Below, in pieces: positions 11,083 through 21,103 of a stretch of 64,000 bases of DNA. The notes beneath the pieces were generated by a model. The model saw only the letters and a list, made by a program, of their open reading frames with translations. It had not been told where the DNA came from and searched no databases. The position numbers and the translations under genes were made by a program. Each line of letters opens with the position of its first letter. Positions within the stretch are counted from its first letter, which is position 1. Source of the DNA: Fonsecaea monophora (Eukaryota; Ascomycota; Eurotiomycetes; Chaetothyriales; Herpotrichiellaceae); assembly GCF_001642475.1 (NCBI RefSeq), contig NW_019173953.1:186001-250000 (forward strand), in the 5' to 3' direction.

Positions 11083-13412
11083 ATGATGCCAGGCCATCAG
11101 CAGGCTCCGCAAGTTTCCGTCGCAAATGAGGACAGCCATGGCGAACGGCACGATAGTGTCGAGACGCAACCACGCACCAATGGCTTGAAGCCGAAAGCTT
11201 GCAACAATTGCAGACAGCAAAAGGTGGGCGTCAGCGTTTTGTGCCTTTCCGAGACCACTAACTAACCTCTCCAGCTGAGGTGCGAGTTGACCAAGCTCGA
11301 CACTCCGTCGTCCAATGCATGTTCGCGTTGTCAAAGGCTGGAGCTTGAGTGCAGAGTAGACGATACGTTCAAGAGGACGAGGAAGCGGAAGTAAGACTGG
11401 CAAGAGTGGGAATTTACAACGGTCAATCACTAACCCTCGTCCTCCTGGCAGGGTTTCCACCGAGTTGGAAGAAGAAATAAACAAGCTCAAGCGCCAATTG
11501 TCTGTCTATGAAGGCGCAGGTCTCCGGGATGTGACTGTTCCCGCTGTCAGAGACCCTGCAGCGCGGACCCTTACTGAGGGTGACGGTCCTCCTGCTGCTA
11601 GAGATAGACAGGCTTCCAGAGACCTACCGGACCCTTTGACGAACCGAATATTCTCGACCACCGTCCCTGGTGGTATATCGCCAGACTCTCCCGATGGAAC
11701 GTGCCTGCCAGGAACAACCACGATCCCCCAAAACAGTTTGCTCGAGAGTGGCTCCACTGGCAAGGGAAAGGTGGCTGCGTCGCGGACTTTACGCGATATT
11801 GAGCTCCCAGCGGATGTGATTAATGACCTGTTCCGCATGTATGTCTCTTTTGCTGCTTCAGGACCATGGACTAATACCCGTCACCCTCCAAGATATTTCT
11901 CGCAATACCATGCATATCTACCGTTTCTTGACCCTGGGGTTTCTCCCACTCAATACTACGATAATTCGACTCTTCTCTTCTGGTCCATAATTTCTGTTGC
12001 CTCTCGTCGGTACCTGATAGACCCCACCCTCTTGACGAGGCTCGCTCGAGCAGTGACAGATCTTTTGTGGAAGTCTCTGCAGATAGTTCCACAGTCCTTG
12101 GGTGTTGTCCAGAGCTTGGTCCTTTTATGCACCTGGCCGTTTCCGACGAGCAGCAGCACCACCGACCCGACTTACATGCTCTCTGGGATGATAATACAGC
12201 TTAGCATCCAGATGGGCCTCCATCGTCCCCGGAGCCCGCTTGATTTCACAAAGTTCCGCGTCAAGCTCAGTCCTCGCGATATCGAGGACCGACGAAGGAC
12301 TTGGATTGCTGGCAATGTTGTCACGCAGAGGTATGTCATGGGCGTTGACGTGTCCTGATGAGGAGCGGCTGATGATGTGTCGTAGCATAAGCTTCGGTGT
12401 TGGACTCCCAACTCCGGCGCAGCTTTGTGACTGGTCGATCCTCGCGTCCTCGCTCGACGGCTCGCGGATAGATGAAGATTTGCACGCTCAGCTGAAATGT
12501 GCCTTGACGTGTAATAGGGTATCTCAAGCTCTGACCTCGAGTGTTTCCGACTCTGCTGGGCTGTTACCGACTCGGGAGCGGATTCCTCTATACACGATTC
12601 TGAAGCAGGAGATTGTCGACCTAGAGAACAGCAGGGAGTGGACTCGAGGTGAGCACATACATGACTGGTTGTTGCCCGTGAGTCAATACACTGAGCCTGC
12701 TGACTGTGCGTTCAGCGACTACTGCATTCTATCTCCACATCGTCAAGCTCCACCTTCACGCGTTTTGCCTTCTCGACGATCCCTCAGCTTCGGGCTATCT
12801 AGAGCGGATCGTAACGCTCTACTCGGCCGCGACCGCCATGATCGAGCACGTTCGCGACCTGGACAGCCAATCTCGGGATTTCTTACAATTCTGCCCTGTA
12901 TTTTACTACGAAGTCCTCCTCTGCGCCGCCTTGGTTTTACTAAAGGTCATAAAGAACGATTACTTTGCTGCGATAATTGATGTCGATTCGGGCAAAAAGC
13001 TCATCACTTTTTCAGTTTCAGCACTGAGGAAAATGTCGGTGGCCAATAATGACCTCCCCGGGAGACTGAGCGATGTACTCGCCTATCTCTGGACGCACCC
13101 GAATCCGTCTATCCTGGGCGGAAGCGGGGTGGACAGACTTCAGTTGGAAGTCAGAAGTCGAATGAGCATGAGCGTCGTATACGACTCATTGTGGAGGTGG
13201 CGGGAGCAATTTCGGACCGAAGTCGAAGGCGCCGAGTCGCAAGATCTCAACAACGGTAATGTTACCACCTCTGATTGGAAGAATTCAAAGGCTGATTCCA
13301 CACAGATGCGACTGCAACTACCGGCGTCAATGAGGGCTTTGACAGCGCATTTGACCTGACCGAGCTGAATGGCATCTACTGGGAAGATCTCCAACTGGAC
13401 TGGTTCTCGTGA
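11083..13412 (+). CDS. Zn2Cys6 transcription factor 2
   Basis: Fungal Zn2Cys6 regulator of 663 residues in seven exons: 11083-11223, 11275-11390, 11452-11838, 11893-12330, 12386-12648, 12716-13255, 13306-13412. The zinc cluster is split by the first intron: KPKACNNCRQQK, then LRCEL, with CSRCQRLELEC completing it (residues about 40-75). A short basic and coiled-coil linker follows (FKRTRKRKVSTELEEEINKLKRQL), then the fungal-specific transcription factor domain (IYFSQYHAYLPFL, QMGLHRP, RRRTWIAGNVV). The last exon ends with the family-typical LNGIYWEDLQLDWF. The fourth exon-exon gap (11839-11892) is 54 bp without a stop, so it could be read through. ATG 11086 is an alternative start. Target genes are unknown; the flanking Mo enzyme and lyase are candidates. 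Confidence 0.87.
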
Positions 13413-13799
13413 GCATCGTATTACTATGAGTAGTCAGCGATCGAAGTCGGCCGTCTAGCGCTCTCTTACAAGTCTCGAGCACAGCGAACTTTGAAGGCCT
13501 ATGATCGAATGCATTTGCTGAACGCCTGATGTTCACCCGAAGATATTCCCGCAGGGCCACCTTCCCTAGCGGCTAGGTATATTGGTTACATGGATTACAA
13601 GCTGCTGATGCTCCACGAGGTAGGTTCAGAGTAGCGAATTGTTTACATTTCTGGTCTATTTATTTGCCTAACTCCGGACAGCTGCCACTGATCAATCTGA
13701 TCTTGGACACAACATCATGTCAGCTATGCCATGCATGACTTTCTCTCTGTATCAAACGGACCGTTACCAGGAACAGCCACGGAAAAGATAACAACGCCC
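13413..13799. other. Convergent intergenic stretch
   Basis: The 387 bp between two convergent stop codons. No gene or strong repeat is seen; it presumably holds both 3' ends. Confidence 0.5.
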
Positions 13800-14811
13800 C
13801 TAAACCTTGCTATACAAGCTGCCACCTGCCGCCGTGTCGATTGCTGTGGCTCGTTCCAGGCCCACGGTAGAAAACAGTTTCTTTGGGGTGAAATCAGTAG
13901 GCACTCCGGTGCGACCAGTCTTTTTGAAATTTTGAAAGTTCTCACGTATAGCATAATACGCGGGCGCCAGCGCGAGGAACGGGGTGATCATGATGCGAAA
14001 TCCGAGCTTCTGTGCTTCCTCGGCCGTCCACGACGGTGTAGCGGCGTGGTCGACCATGTTTAGCAGGACAGGAGTGGGCGCGAGGACCTGACATATTGTC
14101 CTCGCCTCCTCGTCGGAGGTGATACCTTCAAGGAACGCGACGTCGGCTCCGGCGTTGATGGCAGCCTTGAGCCGGCGGGTCGCCTCGTCGAAACCATGCG
14201 TTTGCAGGGCATCGGTTCGAGCAATGATGACGATGTCGGAGCCGATCCTCTCCCGTGCCTGTGCCGCAGCGGCGATGCGTTGCGCAAAGATGTCGACGCT
14301 GACGACCTCCTTGCCCGCAAGATGACCACAGCGCTTCGTCTGGATCTGGTCCTCGATGTGCAACCCCGCGACGCCAGAGCGATGATATTGCTCGACCGTG
14401 CGAGCGACGTTGTTGGGACCGCCGTACCCGGTGTCGGCGTCGGCGATGAGAGGGACGGTCGGGTCGAGGTTCGCCAGCATTTCGGCGTGCTCGCGCATGT
14501 CGTTGAGGGTTGCGAGACCCAGGTCGGGTTGTCCGAGTCTTGAAGCACAGGTTCCCGCTCCAGTCTGGATTTACACAGAAGTTAGCAATGACAACAGCAA
14601 CAGCAATCACGACGTGGAAGTCATCAAGGTGTGAAGCCCTGGGTGTCCATACCATGTAGAGACAATCAAATCCGACCTCGAGCGCAATCCTCGCGCTGAA
14701 CCCGTCATACACGCCAGGAGCCATGACTATATCGCGACCAGGCTCTAGCAATTGTCGCAGTCGACGACCTGGCGTCAGGGGCGGCTGTCCTCCAGTGGTA
14801 TGTCCATTCAT
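13800..14811 (-). CDS. Isocitrate lyase / PEP-mutase superfamily lyase
   Basis: Two exons (14811-14653 and 14564-13800), 307 residues; the first true ATG gives MNGHTTGG. The TIM-barrel ICL/PEPM signatures are present: MAPGVYDGFSARIA, IADADTGYGG (Mg2+ site), GLHIEDQ, TKRCGHLAGKEV (the K-[KR]-C-G-H loop with catalytic Cys), IIARTDA, and FLEGITS. A catalytic Cys in that loop is the mark of the C-C bond lyases of the superfamily (2-methylisocitrate lyase, oxaloacetate hydrolase, dimethylmalate lyase) rather than PEP mutase itself. Length fits the short 290-310 residue branch, not true isocitrate lyase. It is convergent with Zn2Cys6 factor 2. Substrate unresolved: a 2-methyl- or dimethyl-malate type acid or oxaloacetate are possibilities. 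Confidence 0.88.
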
Positions 14812-16832
14812 CGTGGCGTCTGTACTCTCTGTCGCGTTGGGAATTGATTGAATCCGGGTACAAAAAAGCAAGCAAGAGAGTAAGTAAGTAAGTACTTGCT
14901 TTGCTTGTTATTCCGAATAGGAAAAGAAATAGTAGTTGGTATTTAGTTGCAGCAGTCGGAAGTTAAGTACTCTCAGCTGCGACTCTTTTTCTTCGTGAAG
15001 GGGGGTTTGTTTGTCCTTGTTTATACGAATCCCGATTGCACGGCTTTTTTTTTCGTGGACAAGACTCGAATTTTATCCCTTTTATATTTATACGTTAGTG
15101 TAGATACACTCACTGTCTGTAGAATGACAATGGAAAGGTCACACGGTATATAGTGTGGTACCTAGTAGTGCGTAGTGTGTAGTGTTGTACGGTATTCTAC
15201 TTCCCCCCCTCACCTATCCGCCCTCTCTTTGTTCGTGGCAGGCGAAGGAGGGACTCTTGCTAGTTGGTCTACCGAGTTACTTCCCCTTCGGAAGCAGTGA
15301 CACCAAAAAGTCCGATCATCTTGGGTTGGGGAGAGCGAGATCGCAAATACCGTTGCGCGGCCAACTCTTTTTCTGTTTGCCTCCCCCTTCCTTCTATTGG
15401 AGTTTCCCAAACCTCCGCATCGGAGACAGAGTGGCAGGCACGGCAGGCTGGCAAGGTTCTTTGTGGTGGGGGAGGTGGGGGGGATGACGGGGGCCGCCGA
15501 TCGGAGAGGCCGAGTTCGGGCCCATGGGAATTCATTCATCTCACCCATGTCCGACAGTACAATATCCTAATCCTCAGATGGGGAACCAAGTTGGTGGTCA
15601 AAACGCCATCCTTTTGCTTAGCTGCTGGCATTAGCTAGCTATGTTCAAAAGCAAAAGTGAGGTCTTCTAAGTTCTGTATGTCCACGCCACCCTAGACCGT
15701 GCCACGCCACGATGATGATGAATAAAGAGTATCTGGAGTCTGGACAAGATACTCGACACTCAGTACATACTACAGCTGCAAATAAACGCCTTCTGGAAGA
15801 TGCACCTACGCCCGAGATACCGTCCCCGTCTTCCATCAAACGGAAGTAGGTGCGGCCAAGTCTCTCGATGGAGGGAGGTGTGGATGATTGGTACTGTCTA
15901 CACTATTTGCACAAACAGGCAGTTCCTATAACCCTCCGCCAATGCTCCCAGGGATCTTTTGGCAAGGCTGACCGCGGTCCAGCTCCCAGGCGTTAGGCAT
16001 CGCAGCACTACAGCATTTTCTACTACTCAGTATCTTCATCCTTAAATCCAGTCATACCTGCTGTCTAGGCATAATGAACGCAAGAATGCGAGACTCGTGG
16101 ACCCTCTCGCGGGGAGAGAATGGCAGAGCTGGGACTTTAATGAGATGACTAGTATTAGTAGTGTATGGAAGACGATGTCCAAGCAGGGTAGTAGGAAGGG
16201 GCATCTCGACCGCAGATGAGGCTCGGTTTCCCCACCTAGAACCAGAAGCCATCCGTACCAGCCTCCAACAGTGGTCGCCTGTGAGCTGCACCAAGGTTGC
16301 GATGGCGCTTGTCTTCTTGGTCCTGAACCGACGGCCGGTTTCTGGTCTGGCCGACGTAACCTGGCAAATACCGATGCGTGCCTAACCCAAGCCTTATTCT
16401 ATAGTCTTTGTTTGTGTCTGCAAAGACAAGGAGGCTGTTACGGTTTCCACTGGGGACCTGTCATGGTCCAACTTTTGGCAGAGCGATATCAAGTTTCCAC
16501 CATGGCCTCCTCGGTCGGTGAGTCATGAGTTCTAGCACTGACTGACTACTACTCGGAAAGACTATGGCCTCGCGATCAGCCACCCGTCCTCATGGCGGAC
16601 AATAACATCGCAACCACAGCATCATGTCCAGGCAGAATCCCAGGTACTTCGAATGTAGAGGGGCTTATTAACTGTCATATATTGCTGTAAACGTTCTCGG
16701 CACCAGCGGTCCCAGGAAGCTGACTAATACGCAAAGGTTCGCCATTCCATCCACGCAAACTTACCCACTAACTTGGCCTTTTTTTTCACAGGTTGATAAA
16801 TTTGCCATACGAATTCCCTATCACAAATCAGC
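14812..16832. other. Two-kilobase gene-poor stretch
   Basis: No protein gene is recognised. The open frames here are under 130 codons, overlap and carry low-complexity runs (poly-Pro/Ser on one strand, purine runs on the other). A GTAAGTAAGTAAGTAC short tandem lies at about 14880-14895 and a T-rich tract near 15045. A small or non-coding gene could be missed. Confidence 0.5.
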
Positions 16833-16860
16833 GTCGTCTTAGCTCAGTTGGGAGAGCGTC

Positions 16861-16913
16861 GTAAGTGACCAACTGCCGCGTCGACACAGGCACAGACAAC
16901 TAACTCTCAACAG
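16861..16913 (+). other. 53-nt GT-AG intron inside the tRNA-Phe anticodon stem
   Basis: Begins with a perfect GTAAGT, has the branch site ACTAAC at 16899-16904 (10 nt from branch A to the 3' end) and ends in ACAG. These are the signals, spacing and length of the protein-gene introns elsewhere in this window. It interrupts the tRNA between nucleotides 28 and 29. For a bulge-helix-bulge, TAAG (16862-16865) would have to pair with CAAC (16908-16911); only one of the four pairs forms, so tRNA endonuclease processing is unlikely. Splicing by the spliceosome is inference. Confidence 0.85.
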
Positions 16914-16922
16914 AGACTGAAG

Positions 16923-16942
16923 TTCCAACTTGCGGTCATTAA
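16923..16942 (+). other. Canonical 20-nt tRNA-Phe intron at 37/38
   Basis: Lies immediately 3' of the purine at position 37, the standard eukaryotic position. The intron starts TTCC, which can pair with the GAA anticodon as is usual for Sen-endonuclease substrates. The exact ends depend on choosing which A is position 38. Confidence 0.85.
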
Positions 16943-16982
16943 ATCTGAAGGTCGTGTGTTCAATCCACACAGACGACATTCC

Positions 16983-16991
16983 TTTTTTTTT
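16983..16991 (+). terminator. RNA polymerase III terminator
   Basis: A run of nine T residues on the coding strand, 5 nt after the discriminator base of tRNA-Phe, as expected for a Pol III gene. Confidence 0.8.
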
Positions 16992-17194
16992 CTACTTGGA
17001 TAGTAGTAGTAGTACTCACTATCCCCCCAAAGTTTTTTTCCCTTTTTGCTTGGCACTCTCTCAGGAATGGATTCTTCGGAGTTAAGATTTTACAGACAAT
17101 AATAGCCTTGGTTCCTTGCCTGGCCTACCTTTGACCGTTGCAATGCCTACTCACTCATAGTACTTTCTGTCTGCCTGCCTGGCCCAAGCACACT

Positions 17195-17555
17195 TCTGGA
17201 TCTCTGTCATTGTCGACGAGCATTTTGATCGTGTTCAAGTGGCCATATGCGGCGACGAGGTGTCAACGGAACAAGCCCCAGGTAGCTAGCTCCTTGTGAC
17301 ATTTGCATCGTGCGCGAGTAGATACTTGCAAGTTTTTCAAATTTCCCGCAGCGGGCGTGACGTGCAATGGCGTCCATCCGGCGCTGGTGCGATCGTTTAC
17401 AGAGGCCTTTCCCGAAGAAAATAGTTTTTCTAAGGGCTGGTATATTGTTTGAAGCTGCGTGAAACATCACGTCGGCCATCGGGCGGGACGGCGACAGGGA
17501 ATGAGAGACGAGGTTCAAGGGAGTGCCACCCTCGTTGAATCGCGCGTAATAGTCC
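17195..17555 (-). pseudogene. Ankyrin-repeat gene relic
   Basis: Minus-strand fragments of ankyrin repeats lie in three different frames: FNEGGTPLNL, then NDRTSAGWTPLHVTPAAGN, then KYLLAHDANVTRS followed by a stop, then HLVAAYGHLNTIKMLVDNDR. Order and spacing match consecutive repeats, but frameshifts and an in-frame stop break them, and no splice pattern I tried restores one frame. A 116-codon frame that passes through is therefore only partly meaningful. It sits between the tRNA gene and the deacetylase gene, the left border of the catabolic cluster. Confidence 0.65.
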
Positions 17556-17852
17556 AACCGCTAAACTACAGCATGTCGAGCCAACCACCACGAAACTGGC
17601 ACAAGGTCAATCAATACTGACAACCAAATCACAACCCACCAAGGTGATGAGCAAACTGCGGTATACTCGTCAAGCCGCCTGCATAACTGGCACCTGGCCA
17701 ACATTTATCATTACTCGCGATCCGCTCTTTTGACGAGATTATTACTGGTTGCTATTTCATTTCTACGGCATGTGATAGCTACTCGAGCGACTAGGCTCAC
17801 TCATGTCCCGTCTATGGCCAGGGAGTCATTGACAAAAAAAACCGGCTTGCTT

Positions 17853-18942
17853 TCAAGCCATGATACCAGGCGCTTCAGTCACTGGCACACCGCCACAGAC
17901 CGTTGTCCCTGCCAAACGACCCTCTCGGAATTCCCGGTTCATCTCGGCCATGGTGCACCACTCGACGCCGCTATGACCGTTGATGTAGTTGATCAACCTC
18001 TCGTGCATGAGCATGATGTGCGCCTTGCCGCTGACCTGCGGGTGGATCGAGATTGGGAAGATGAACTGGTCATACTCACGGTAGTAGTAGTCGAACTGGT
18101 CCTTCCACATGCGCTCCACCACGTAGGGGTCGACGAACCCGTGGGTACTGGCTTGCTTGAGGTTCAGTTGGAAGGGTGGCCAATCATCCAGGTGCCAGTT
18201 GGCGGGGATCTCGACGATTGAACTCGGCTTCAGCTCCGACATGCCTTCCATCCAGGTTGACGGTGTGACCGGGTCTCCGTCTCCATCTCTGTCGGCCGCC
18301 ATCATGGTCGTCTCCTTCCAGGTCGGCGTGTACGGCAACCAGTATGGGAGAGCGTCGTGGTACATGAAGCTGTGGTCGTACTCGAGCCCAAACTCCTCCA
18401 GAAGCTGCACTGTTTGACGCGAGGCTTCGAAGCCCGGCGCCGTCCATCCCTTTGGCTTCCTGCCGCATAATTGCGTCAAGACTTTGATCGACTCTCGAAG
18501 CACTTCTCGTTGCTGGTCCTCCCCGAGTGTCGTCACATACTCGTGCGTCCATCCGTGGAGCGCTCTATAGAGACGTTGTCAATCAATGACCGGGCCGGAA
18601 ATGGCACTTCAAACGAAGAGAGAACGTGAATCTCACATTTCATGTCCAGCGTCTCGGACCTTTCGCACCGCCTCAGGGAACGAGACAGCCGTATGTGCCG
18701 GAACGAACCAGGTGGTCCTGATATTATACTTCTCCCACAACTGCAGGAGACGATCCGTGCCACAAGTCGCCCCGAAGACTCCGCGCGAGACATCTGTCGG
18801 TGATGCGGGCGATCCATTTCTGGTATTGATCCTGAAATTCATCGAATCAGACTCGAGATCGTTCAAGCGGGGGGTTTTTTTAAGCCTACCAGCCGCTGAT
18901 GGCGTCCAGGTCGATCCCATATCCTACCAGAACGCGCTTCAT
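17853..18942 (-). CDS. NodB-type polysaccharide deacetylase / cyclic imidase-like hydrolase
   Basis: Three exons (18942-18890, 18831-18637, 18564-17853), 319 residues, no signal peptide. The NodB fold is clear: GIDLDAISGW with metal-site Asp11/Asp13, then IRTTWFVPAHT, and GHEIALHGWTHEYV carrying the H-x3-H metal pair (His86, His90), then GWTAPGFEAS and FIFPISIHPQVSG. The layout resembles the cytosolic PuuE/HpPgdA branch, which includes bacterial allantoinase-like and cyclic imide hydrolases, rather than secreted chitin deacetylases. With an oxoprolinase/hydantoinase and an allantoate-type permease nearby, an amidohydrolase role on a cyclic imide or amide is more likely than chitin deacetylation. 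That is inference. Confidence 0.87.
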
Positions 18943-19290
18943 GACTGTAAACAACACTGTCTATAGATGGCAGTCGGAATTATCCGCCGTCCGGATGAGC
19001 TACATGAGAAGGGGGGCTTTGCCACCTAAATATTCTTCCTGGGAGCTCTTTATAGGGTTTGACTTGAGGGCGCCATGGATGTTGGATAGTGGGTCTTTAT
19101 CGGTACCTCGTCCCTCGGGGAAGGACGAAAATCGCCGAAGTAAGAGTAATCCAGTCCTGTTTATCACTTCAAAGATACAGCCACAATTAATTTGTGCGGT
19201 CGAGGCTTTGTACATTGGGTTTTTTCAAGCCAGTTCGCCCACTCGAATTCCCAGCCTCCCCAGCGAGTCCACACAACCCTCGAGACATGC

Positions 19291-20490
19291 TCAGCTGGTG
19301 TTTTTCTTCGTAGTACCCTTTGGAAGACATGGCTCCGCCGCCTGATTAACATCTGATGGTCGTCTTGCCCAGTAATTGAGACCTCTCAGTTGATCTCTAT
19401 TGACCCCGTTGATAGGATTACCCGACCCAAAGAAGAATTCCTCCAGATCGCGGAGCTGTTGGCACTCGATATTTCTCCAACTGGACCGACTACACGTGCC
19501 CACATGAGGCAATACCGTGACCATGTAATTGTCCAGTAGTCGGGAGTTGATGTTGGGCTCGTCCTCGTGGACGTCGAGCCCGACACCCGTCACCTTGCCG
19601 TCTTCCATGGCCTTGAGCAGCGCCGCCTCATCGATCAGGGGACCACGGCCGACATTCACGACGCGTACACCGATCGGTTTCGCCAGGTTAAATTCTTCCG
19701 TGGATAGCATGTGGCGCATTTCCGGGGTGCACCCGCAAGCCAGGCAGATGCAGTCGGCCGCCCTCAGCAGCGAGTGGATGGATTCGTGATAGACAGCCCG
19801 GTGACCCGGCCCGACCATCTCGTCCTGGTCACTCAGCCGCCGGCGGTTGTGATAATGGATTTTCATGCCCAAGGCCGCTGCCGCCTTGGTTGCAATCACC
19901 CGCCCGATCGATCCCATGCCGACAATCCCCAGCACCTGACCTGCAGGATCCTGGGCGACAGAACCCAGCATCCGGCTCCTCTGCCAGCCGCCCGTCGTCA
20001 CGGTGCGAGCGCATCTCTCGGCAAACGAGAGATATCGGAACACGTTGAGGATCAACGCGACTCCCACATTCGCCGTCGCCTCGGTGCACGCGTTCGGCGT
20101 GTTGCAGAAGAGGATGCCGCGCTCGCTCATTCGGTCTACATCCGCATGGTCGTAACCGTGTCCCGAACAACTGATCAGCTTCAGCGTGTTCGGCATCAGC
20201 TCCAGCGGCTCCCCACGCAGGAGCTGTTCGGATTGTGCGGCATACGGTCCGGCCTTCAGCCAGCCGGTCCAGACGAGCGCTTCTATTCGCGTGTAGGGAT
20301 GATTGGGCGTTTTGAGACGTGAAATGAACTCGGCCACCGTAGAGCAGTCGTACTCGAGCACCTCAAATCTCTGCGCGATCCCGGCCCACTTGGTCGCATC
20401 TTGGGCGCCCGTGGAAGAGTGGATGAACAATACAGTTGGCTTTTCGATATTCATTGAGGACGCCGCAGCTGGTGGGAATTTTGAACCCAT
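19291..20490 (-). CDS. D-isomer-specific 2-hydroxyacid dehydrogenase
   Basis: Single exon of 399 residues; the first in-frame ATG is at 20490 (MGSKFPP), and a second ATG at 20454 (MNIEKPTVLF) begins right at the conserved domain. NAD(P)H-dependent reduction of a 2-oxo acid to a D-2-hydroxy acid, or the reverse. Seen: the Rossmann motif GIVGMGSIGRVIATK (Gly-rich turn near residues 191-196), catalytic Arg in VNVGRGPLID, Glu in VGLDVHEDEP and His in LPHVGTCSRSS. The N-terminal substrate domain has SCSGHGYDHADVD. About 45 residues trail the conserved fold. It is the second gene of the cluster, same strand as both neighbours. Confidence 0.9.
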   Translation of the reverse strand: MGSKFPPAAASSMNIEKPTVLFIHSSTGAQDATKWAGIAQRFEVLEYDCSTVAEFISRLKTPNHPYTRIEALVWTGWLKAGPYAAQSEQLLRGEPLELMPNTLKLISCSGHGYDHADVDRMSERGILFCNTPNACTEATANVGVALILNVFRYLSFAERCARTVTTGGWQRSRMLGSVAQDPAGQVLGIVGMGSIGRVIATKAAAALGMKIHYHNRRRLSDQDEMVGPGHRAVYHESIHSLLRAADCICLACGCTPEMRHMLSTEEFNLAKPIGVRVVNVGRGPLIDEAALLKAMEDGKVTGVGLDVHEDEPNINSRLLDNYMVTVLPHVGTCSRSSWRNIECQQLRDLEEFFFGSGNPINGVNRDQLRGLNYWARRPSDVNQAAEPCLPKGTTKKNTS

Positions 20491-21103
20491 TGGATGGGCA
20501 TGATAAGGCACTTTTACAGACGAGAAAAGAGGGGGAGAGAGAGAGAGACCTCGTTCATCTCTCCATCTCTGCGGCACTTTTTGATTGTAATCGAGGTTGT
20601 TCGGAGGTCTATCAAAACCCGGCGTCCTTCAGGCTGTTTACTCTGTGACCCGCCTGCGTCGACTTCATCCGATGCCGTTAGATTAGACGAGAGGGTGGAG
20701 CTTCGTGTGACATCGGGTTTCGGCCACGGAATTCGGGGCACCGGAAACGAATGACCTTACACCGATCAGTTTCGTGGAGCAGTCCACGGACAAGGGGGGC
20801 GTTAGCGGCTAAGTTCGTTCTTATGCCGATTTATTCTGCCTTTTCTTCGTCTTCGTGGCTATTGACACACACGTAGCCGCTTCAATTGGCCAGTGTCGGT
20901 CGACGAGGTCACTCGCAATGAAGGTCTTCGTACTTGGAAAGCATGGTGCTATTTTTTACCTGGAACCGTCGGATAAGCTACTCGACACCAGGATTGATAA
21001 AATCTCCAGGTCATTGTTGGAAGAAAACCTCGGGACCACCACTACTTGGGTATTTTGACTTGGACGAGAAGAGGAGAAAAAAAGGGGCCCCTTCACTCGT
21101 TGG
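20491..21103. other. Intergenic between cluster genes
   Basis: About 610 bp, holding the dehydrogenase promoter and the 3' end of the acyltransferase-like gene. A purine-rich GAGAGAGAGAGA run lies at about 20535-20550 just upstream of the dehydrogenase. No gene seen. Confidence 0.5.

Larger units (their letters stand above)
16833..16978 (+). tRNA. tRNA-Phe(GAA) with two introns
   Basis: After removal of 16861-16913 and 16923-16942 the 73-nt tRNA folds perfectly. Acceptor GTCGTCT (16833-16839) pairs with AGACGAC (16971-16977), discriminator A16978. D stem GCTC/GAGC with loop AGTTGGGA. Anticodon stem TCAGA/TCTGA with loop CTGAAGA (anticodon GAA, 16919-16921). Variable loop AGGTC. T stem GTGTG/CACAC with loop TTCAATC. 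The A box (TAGCTCAGTTGG) and B box (GTTCAATCC) are uninterrupted, and a T9 run follows. The second intron is canonical (after position 37). The first, after position 28 in the anticodon stem, is not: it has spliceosomal signals and no bulge-helix-bulge that I can draw. All stems being perfect argues for a functional gene rather than a decaying copy. Confidence 0.93.

Noticed and set aside
16861..16913. The insert as a normal bulge-helix-bulge tRNA intron or as random decay of a tRNA pseudogene
   Set aside because: Only one of the four required helix pairs forms, and all five tRNA helices are perfect, which random decay would not leave.
19291..20577. Start of the 2-hydroxyacid dehydrogenase at 20577
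   Set aside because: The codon there is GTG, not ATG; nuclear fungal genes start at ATG, and the next in-frame ATG (20490) precedes the conserved domain.
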